Shown here piece after piece: positions 43,258 through 47,755 of a stretch of 47,755 bases of DNA; the stretch's first letter is position 1; each line of letters opens with the position of its first letter. The DNA comes from Bacillota bacterium (GTDB taxonomy: Bacteria > Bacillota > Proteinivoracia > UBA4975 > VEMY01), in contig VEMY01000036.1 of NCBI GenBank assembly GCA_009711825.1, positions 1 to 47,755 on the forward strand, given 5' to 3'. The notes under the pieces are model-generated. The model was not told the origin of the DNA, ran no database searches, and saw only the letters and a list, made by a program, of their open reading frames with translations. A program made the translations under genes and the position numbers.

Positions 43258-44733
43258 ATGGATATTTATGAACTCTTGACCACACCGATGGAATATAGTC
43301 GCAAGCTCCGGGCCCTGGCCCAGGCGGCGGAAAACAGCGTGCAGCCGCTGGCGTTTTCGGCGGCTACAACGCAGCTGCTGAAAAGCGGCGCCCTGGATGA
43401 CATGGCCGAGGGCAACGCACCTTGGCGGCCCCGCTATATACTGCCAGACTACCAACGGTTGTTTACCGAGGGTTGTCGGTGGCTGGAGCTGGCGCCGCCG
43501 ACGGATCTGGACGAAGCCCTGTATACATTACTTATCTTTTACACTTACGTCCCATCGATTACATCCTATCCAGTTTATCTGGGGGCCCTGGACCAGCTGC
43601 TGGCGCCCTTTGCGGAAGCTGTGGCGCCAGAAACCCTGGAGCGCAAGCTGGCCCTGTTTTTGCGGGCAGTTGACCGGATGTTCCCGGATAACTTCGTCCA
43701 TTACAATATTGGGCCGCGGGCCAGCAAGGTGGGTCAGGCGCTTTTGGCCGCAGAGGCGAAGTTGAAGCAGTCGGTGCCTAACCTCAGCCTGCTCTGCTCA
43801 GCGGAAACCGAAGCGGATTTCCTGGAGTTGGCGGTGCAAACTGCCCTCAAGCTGAGCAAGCCTTATTTTGTGAATAACGTGCGGTTGGAGCAGTTCTATG
43901 ATGGGCGCTGTGGCGTTGCCAGCTGCTATAACACCCTACCTATTGGTGGCGGCGCCTATACTTTGACCCGCATCAATCTGAAAGAGCTGGCGGCAGGCAC
44001 TGATGCTGGTCGGGAGGAATTTATCGAGGCAGTTTTGCCGGCGGCCGCCCGGGCCCTGGCCGAGCTTACCGAAAAGCGTATCCGCTTCCTGGTGGAAACG
44101 AGCGGATTCTTCGCCTCCTCGTTTCTGGTGGACGAGGGCTTTTTGCGCCGGGAGCGGTTTACGGCAATGGCCGGTATTGTCGGCCTGGCCGAGGCGGTAG
44201 CGATGATCGGAGAGCGGGAAGGGCAAGCGCTGATACTAGGTCGCGACCAGGCGGCGGCGGAACTGGGCCAGCAGATAATCGCTAGGTTGGAGAGCGAGCT
44301 TGCGGCAATACCGATGCCGTACTGCGAGATTTCCGGCGGGCGGGCGCTGCTCCACGCCCAGGTGGGTATGCCCTTTGATGTGGACACCACTCCGGGCACC
44401 CGGATTGCCACCGAGCACATCCCGCCGCTTTTAGACCAGCTGAATGTGGAACTGCCCTTTCACAAGTTTTTCCCCGCCGGCACCAGCTCAATCCTCGTCT
44501 TTGACCAGACGGCGGCGAAGAATCCGGCAGCGCTGACGGATATCATCCGCGGCGCCTTTGCCCAAGGAGCACTGACTTTGTCCATGAACTCCGTAGACAG
44601 TGATGTGGTGCGCATCACAGGCTACCTGGTGCGGCGAAAAGACCTGGAGCGCATGGGCTGGCATTCGGTGGACGATAATGCCGTGGAGACGGTGGAGCGC
44701 CTGGGTGTGCTCCGGCGCCGGGCCAACAGTTGA
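43258..44733 (+). CDS. yjjI: YjjI-type glycyl-radical enzyme
   Basis: 491 residues from ATG 43258 (GGGAGGG, about 10 bases). The C-terminal VVRITGYLVRR holds the RxxGY glycyl-radical motif, and GVASCYNTLPIGGGAYTL supplies the candidate active-site cysteine. PRYILPDYQRLFTEG, FPDNFVHYNIGPRASKVG and GRALLHAQVGMPFDVDTTPG match the YjjI (DUF3029) family, whose reaction is unknown. The radical must be set by the activase encoded next, one base after the stop. Such enzymes die in oxygen, which supports an anaerobic host. Confidence 0.88.
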   Translation: MDIYELLTTPMEYSRKLRALAQAAENSVQPLAFSAATTQLLKSGALDDMAEGNAPWRPRYILPDYQRLFTEGCRWLELAPPTDLDEALYTLLIFYTYVPSITSYPVYLGALDQLLAPFAEAVAPETLERKLALFLRAVDRMFPDNFVHYNIGPRASKVGQALLAAEAKLKQSVPNLSLLCSAETEADFLELAVQTALKLSKPYFVNNVRLEQFYDGRCGVASCYNTLPIGGGAYTLTRINLKELAAGTDAGREEFIEAVLPAAARALAELTEKRIRFLVETSGFFASSFLVDEGFLRRERFTAMAGIVGLAEAVAMIGEREGQALILGRDQAAAELGQQIIARLESELAAIPMPYCEISGGRALLHAQVGMPFDVDTTPGTRIATEHIPPLLDQLNVELPFHKFFPAGTSSILVFDQTAAKNPAALTDIIRGAFAQGALTLSMNSVDSDVVRITGYLVRRKDLERMGWHSVDDNAVETVERLGVLRRRANS

Positions 44734-44734
44734 T

Positions 44735-45556
44735 ATGAGTGGATTAATTGCCGGATGGCAGCCACTGGGCCTGGTGGATGGCCCAGGCTGCCGCTTTGTC
44801 CTCTTTTTCCAGGGCTGCAATATGTTTTGTCCCACCTGCCACAATCCCCACACACGTCAATTATGCGTTGGGTGCGGGAATTGTGTGGCGGTGTGTCCTG
44901 GGGGCGCCCTGAAGCTTGAGGGCGGACAGTTGCGCTTTGACGCGGAGACTTGTGAGGCCTGTGAGCGCTGCGTGGATGTCTGTGTGCATTCCGCCAATCC
45001 TCGGGCCCGTCGCATGACTGTGGCGGATGTGGTGGAAATGGTGCGCCCGTATAAGCCGTACTTGGCCGGGGTTACCTTGAGTGGCGGCGAAGTCACCTGC
45101 CAGCCGCGATTTGCCCGCAAGTTGCTATTGGCACTGGAGGGGGAGCTGGCGCTTGCTGGGTTGTTGGACAGCAATGGCTTGGCGACTCGGGAAGTGTGGG
45201 ACCAATTGTTGCCGGCGGCGGAAGGTGTGCTTTTGGATATTAAGGCGGTGGAGCCGGAATTGCATCGGCAACTGACCGGCACTGAGCTTGCGCCGGTGTT
45301 GGCGTCCCTGAAGTATATCCACGGCCAGGGCAAGCTGGTGGAAGTGCGGCATTTGCTAATTCCCGGCTTCACTGCCGGAGAAGAACATTTCCGGAAACTC
45401 TGCGCTCTGGTAAGGGAAATGACGCCCCAGCCGCCCCTGCGGCTTCTAGCATACAGTAATTTGCGTGCGGACAAGGAGATTCCTGCGTTAAGCCAGGAGG
45501 AACTGGCCAGTTGGCAGGAGCGAGCCCGGGAGGCAGGCATTGAACGGGTAATTTGA
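44735..45556 (+). CDS. yjjW: YjjW-type glycyl-radical enzyme activase (radical SAM)
   Basis: 273 residues from ATG 44735. The radical SAM cluster motif CNMFCPTC is followed by a ferredoxin-like insert with two cysteine clusters (CVGCGNCVAVCPGGA and CEACERCVDVCVHSANP), as in activases of this group. GVTLSGGEVTCQ and LLDSNGLAT follow. It cuts S-adenosylmethionine to place a radical on the glycine of the YjjI protein. Stop of yjjI and this start are separated by one base, so the two are made together. Confidence 0.92.
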   Translation: MSGLIAGWQPLGLVDGPGCRFVLFFQGCNMFCPTCHNPHTRQLCVGCGNCVAVCPGGALKLEGGQLRFDAETCEACERCVDVCVHSANPRARRMTVADVVEMVRPYKPYLAGVTLSGGEVTCQPRFARKLLLALEGELALAGLLDSNGLATREVWDQLLPAAEGVLLDIKAVEPELHRQLTGTELAPVLASLKYIHGQGKLVEVRHLLIPGFTAGEEHFRKLCALVREMTPQPPLRLLAYSNLRADKEIPALSQEELASWQERAREAGIERVI

Positions 45557-45568
45557 GGGAGGGATAAC

Positions 45569-46474
45569 GTGGACATACGTTGGACATTGAATATTGACGG
45601 CACGTCCCGGCCGCTTGCCCTGGAAAGGGACCATTATAGCGGCGAGCTGGATGTCCGGGACTCAGAAGGAAATCTTTTGGCCAGTGCAAAGCCGGAGTTT
45701 GGAAAGAGCAATGAATTTCTGCTGCCGTTTACCGTATCTGGAGAAGCGCTAATTCTTCAGGTGCGAAAAAACAGCGGGAGTCATACATATGCCCTGTTGC
45801 ATAAAGACAGGGTTTTGGTCTCGGACCAACTTCACGGCGATGAATTTTCCGTACATGCCGCTTATTCTCCGAGTCCGATATGGCTGATGAATTTACTGAT
45901 GGTCATGCTGATCGCGGTCCAGGGGGCGGCAATGGGGAATCGACTTCTTGCCTGGGCCGGTTTGCTGGCACTGATGGCAATAATTCTGTATATAACCGGC
46001 AACTACGCCTGGGTGCGTTTGGGTCGCTTGCATATTTCCCCGGCGGGGATTGCCTGGCGCAGTCCGCTTCGGAACCGGGAGCTAGGCTGGGAGGAGCTCA
46101 GTGAATTCAGCGTGGATCGCCGTGGCTGCATCCGGCTGGCCGATTCTTACCAGGCGCTGAAGCTGACCCCGGAGATGTTTGTGCAGTTACCCGAGCTGGT
46201 TGATATAATCGGCCAGCGCAGTGGTCTGGAGCCAACGCCCCGTCCACTGTCCGGAGAGCGTCTTCTGTTGCGCTGGAGCCCTGTAATGCTGCTGATTGCC
46301 GCCTTCGGTTTCGTTTTTGTCTGGCAGTACATAGTCCCCTGGGCCCTGGCTGCGGGGGTGGTCATTGGCGGCGGCGGGGCCTGGTGGAGCTTAAGGAATC
46401 GGGATTACGTATGTTATTGCCCTATACTTTGGGTCGGCGCTGGTTGGAACGGGAATACAGTAAACAAAAGTTGA
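45569..46474 (+). CDS. membrane protein A (PH-like domain between membrane helices), 3' end frameshifted
   Basis: 301 residues from GTG 45569 (GAGGGAGGG ahead), 12 bases after yjjW. A soluble N-terminal part (WTLNIDGTSRPLALERDHYSGELDV) is followed by helices LMNLLMVMLIAVQGAA and LLAWAGLLALMAIILYI, a PH-like strand region (RLHISPAGIAWRSPLRNRELGWEELSEFSVDRRGCI) and further helices. It is paralogous to the next gene. As written it ends YVCYCPILWVGAGWNG; adding one base near 46410 gives LLPYTLGRRWLEREYSKQ ending at 46485, matching the paralogue's PFVYSRKWLGAEFERQ. Function unknown. Confidence 0.75.
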   Translation: MDIRWTLNIDGTSRPLALERDHYSGELDVRDSEGNLLASAKPEFGKSNEFLLPFTVSGEALILQVRKNSGSHTYALLHKDRVLVSDQLHGDEFSVHAAYSPSPIWLMNLLMVMLIAVQGAAMGNRLLAWAGLLALMAIILYITGNYAWVRLGRLHISPAGIAWRSPLRNRELGWEELSEFSVDRRGCIRLADSYQALKLTPEMFVQLPELVDIIGQRSGLEPTPRPLSGERLLLRWSPVMLLIAAFGFVFVWQYIVPWALAAGVVIGGGGAWWSLRNRDYVCYCPILWVGAGWNGNTVNKS

Positions 46475-46546
46475 CCATTAGCTGAGTCAGGGGATGAGTG
46501 AATAAAACGCGAATGGCTGATTGAGAATGACGGTGAGGTCTACCGG

Positions 46547-47554
46547 GTGCGGGTGAAGTACCGCCCGTTTTTTAGCCGGCTGCTGGTCTGGGTCAATGAC
46601 GAAAAGGTGGTGGCCCGGGGCGGTGAGTTACAGCTGGGCAAGCCCCAGGATCTCCTGCAGCGGTTTATGGTCGGAAGCAATGAGTGCCTGCTGAAGTTTT
46701 TGTATCTTGATCATGGTTCGCTGACGGTGATGTTGAAGTATAAGGAGGAGGTTGTGCTGCCTGCCGGGTCGGGTGAGGCCGGAGAGATTCGGGCCGCACT
46801 CCCTGGAGTGCAGTTTTATATGGATACTCTCGCTCTGTTTGTTATGTCCTTTGGTGTTGGTGTGCGGACCTGGCAGTGGTATTGGGCCGAAGTGCTGACT
46901 CCCCTTATAATCGCAGGCACACTCTTTGCCCTTATTTGCGGTTGGGGGATTTATGTGCGGCAACGGGCAAAGTTGACGCTTACAGATGAAGAGATTGTGT
47001 GCCGAACCTGGCGCGGTCAGTGGCAGTTGCGCTGGTCGGAGCTCACCACCCTCAGCAAAGACAAGATCGGTGTTTTGCGCCTGAGCGACGACTATGTGAC
47101 GATAGCTATTTCCCCGGAAATGTTCCCTGATGTGCCGGCGATTCGTGAATTTGCCCGTTCCCGGAGCGGTTTGGCGCTCGAGCGCCGGGCGGTGGCCTTA
47201 GAAGCATTCCTTTGGCGTCATGGACTAGCGGTGTGGATTTTCTTTGCCTTGGGCGCCGTGGCGTTATGGCTGTGGGGCGCACGCTGGGCGTTGATTATTG
47301 GCGCAGTTTCGGGCTTAATCTTGGGTTACAAAACGGAGGGCGGACTTGCTGTACGGTTGCCGCGGATTGTGGGTGCATCGCTAATTCTTGGGATGTTCGT
47401 TGCCGAACTGAGTATCGCAATGCGCTCAGCCGGTTATGCATTGGGAATTGTCCTTTCATTGCTGGTGGGGCTGGCCCTTGGTTACGTTGCCCCGTTTGTA
47501 TACAGCCGTAAGTGGCTGGGGGCAGAGTTTGAGCGCCAGGAACTTGAAGTCTAG
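46547..47554 (+). CDS. membrane protein B, paralogue of the preceding gene
   Basis: 335 residues from GTG 46547, the first legal start in frame. Homology to protein A begins earlier: codons from 46502 read KREWLIENDGEVYRVRVKY. Removing one A from the A4 run at 46504-46507 would connect GTG 46498 (behind AGGGG) to this frame, so the true start is probably there. Layout as in protein A: N-terminal strands, two helices (LTPLIIAGTLFALICGWGIYV), a PH-like region (KLTLTDEEIVCRTWRGQWQLRWSELTTLSKDKIGVL), then several helices and a charged tail. Function unknown; the position suggests a role with the YjjI/YjjW pair or the envelope. Confidence 0.75.
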   Translation: MRVKYRPFFSRLLVWVNDEKVVARGGELQLGKPQDLLQRFMVGSNECLLKFLYLDHGSLTVMLKYKEEVVLPAGSGEAGEIRAALPGVQFYMDTLALFVMSFGVGVRTWQWYWAEVLTPLIIAGTLFALICGWGIYVRQRAKLTLTDEEIVCRTWRGQWQLRWSELTTLSKDKIGVLRLSDDYVTIAISPEMFPDVPAIREFARSRSGLALERRAVALEAFLWRHGLAVWIFFALGAVALWLWGARWALIIGAVSGLILGYKTEGGLAVRLPRIVGASLILGMFVAELSIAMRSAGYALGIVLSLLVGLALGYVAPFVYSRKWLGAEFERQELEV

Positions 47555-47599
47555 ACTGCCTCCGGGACGGTTCCGAACTTGCCTAGCTTAGATAGTAAA

Positions 47600-47632
47600 A
47601 CACCCCGGTTCCGAGCCGGGGTGTAATTTATG
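47600..47632 (+). terminator. terminator after membrane protein B
   Basis: ACACCCCGG (47600-47608) pairs with CCGGGGTGT (47616-47624), followed by AATTTA. The last 120 bases of the window show no gene. Confidence 0.75.
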
Positions 47633-47755
47633 TGCGACGGGCAGTCGCGCCGCTGTAGACACACTACAGCAAGCTGGTTATGAACGACAGCGGTCAAGTT
47701 ACCATATGTAACAACTGGTCGAGAGTCGGGAAAATCAGTAGAATCTCGAAGGTGC

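Noticed and set aside
47633-47755. Possible RNA gene at the window end
   Set aside because: No tRNA, rRNA or other recognisable RNA pattern is seen and the stretch is cut by the window edge.

Overview
The window reads as chromosomal DNA of an anaerobic, Gram-positive-type bacterium (Bacillota, clostridial or Dethiobacter/Symbiobacterium-like). This is inferred from AGGAGG-type ribosome binding sites, frequent TTG/GTG starts, tyrosine phenol-lyase, an oxygen-sensitive glycyl-radical enzyme with its activase, a PadR regulator, energy-coupling-factor metal uptake and YD-repeat wall/secreted proteins. The genus cannot be fixed. Housekeeping genes are moderately GC-rich; toxin-antitoxin and toxin-tip regions are visibly more AT-rich.

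Layout. 1-250: 3' end of an IS21-type element (IstB tail plus terminal repeats). 260-1113: RelE/HigB-like toxin (frame broken at a C7 run) and Xre antitoxin behind a 32-bp perfect palindrome. 1130-4214 (minus): tyrosine phenol-lyase and a TyrR-like sigma-54 activator; between them lie a near-consensus -24/-12 promoter and three tandem TyrR-like boxes. 4337-6923: phosphoglucose isomerase, two possible small ORFs, PadR and a broken partner membrane gene. 7067-8629: toxin plus MqsA/Panacea-type antitoxin. 8641-13243 (minus): a 52-aa membrane peptide, a broken CPBP protease, a membrane-anchored ketopantoate-reductase-like protein with a small partner, and a decayed MalT/LuxR-type regulator. 13339-14987: MurJ-like flippase. 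15016-16203 (minus): VapBC-like pair and a Phd antitoxin with a truncated ParE toxin.

16326-29843 is the largest feature: a secreted 3594-aa protein made of a seven-repeat RCC1 propeller, fibronectin III and PKD modules, about a thousand residues of YD repeats and an RHS core. Its Hint domain and toxin tip continue in another frame, followed by a DUF2019-like immunity gene and a second secreted protein. 29839-31425 (minus): lipoprotein and M42 aminopeptidase. 31481-34940: Fur-family regulator, CbiM/CbiQ/CbiO-type transporter and a ZIP permease, a metal uptake cluster. 35058-38161: transketolase and a glycosyltransferase. 38349-41588: glycine betaine-type ABC transporter in the order binding protein, permease, ATPase. 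41586-43126 (minus): broken RelE toxin with AbrB-like antitoxin, then a SagB-type nitroreductase. 43258-47554: YjjI-type glycyl-radical protein, YjjW-type activase and two paralogous membrane proteins.

Two themes recur. First, five toxin-antitoxin modules sit in 48 kb and at least three are damaged. Second, nearly every broken frame can be restored by adding or removing one base in a short homopolymer, which may mean real decay, slippage-type switching or base-calling error. The best candidates for something new are the TyrR/sigma-54 control of tyrosine phenol-lyase, the RCC1-propeller RHS toxin with its out-of-frame tip, the Panacea toxin pair, and the YjjI/YjjW cluster with its membrane paralogues.
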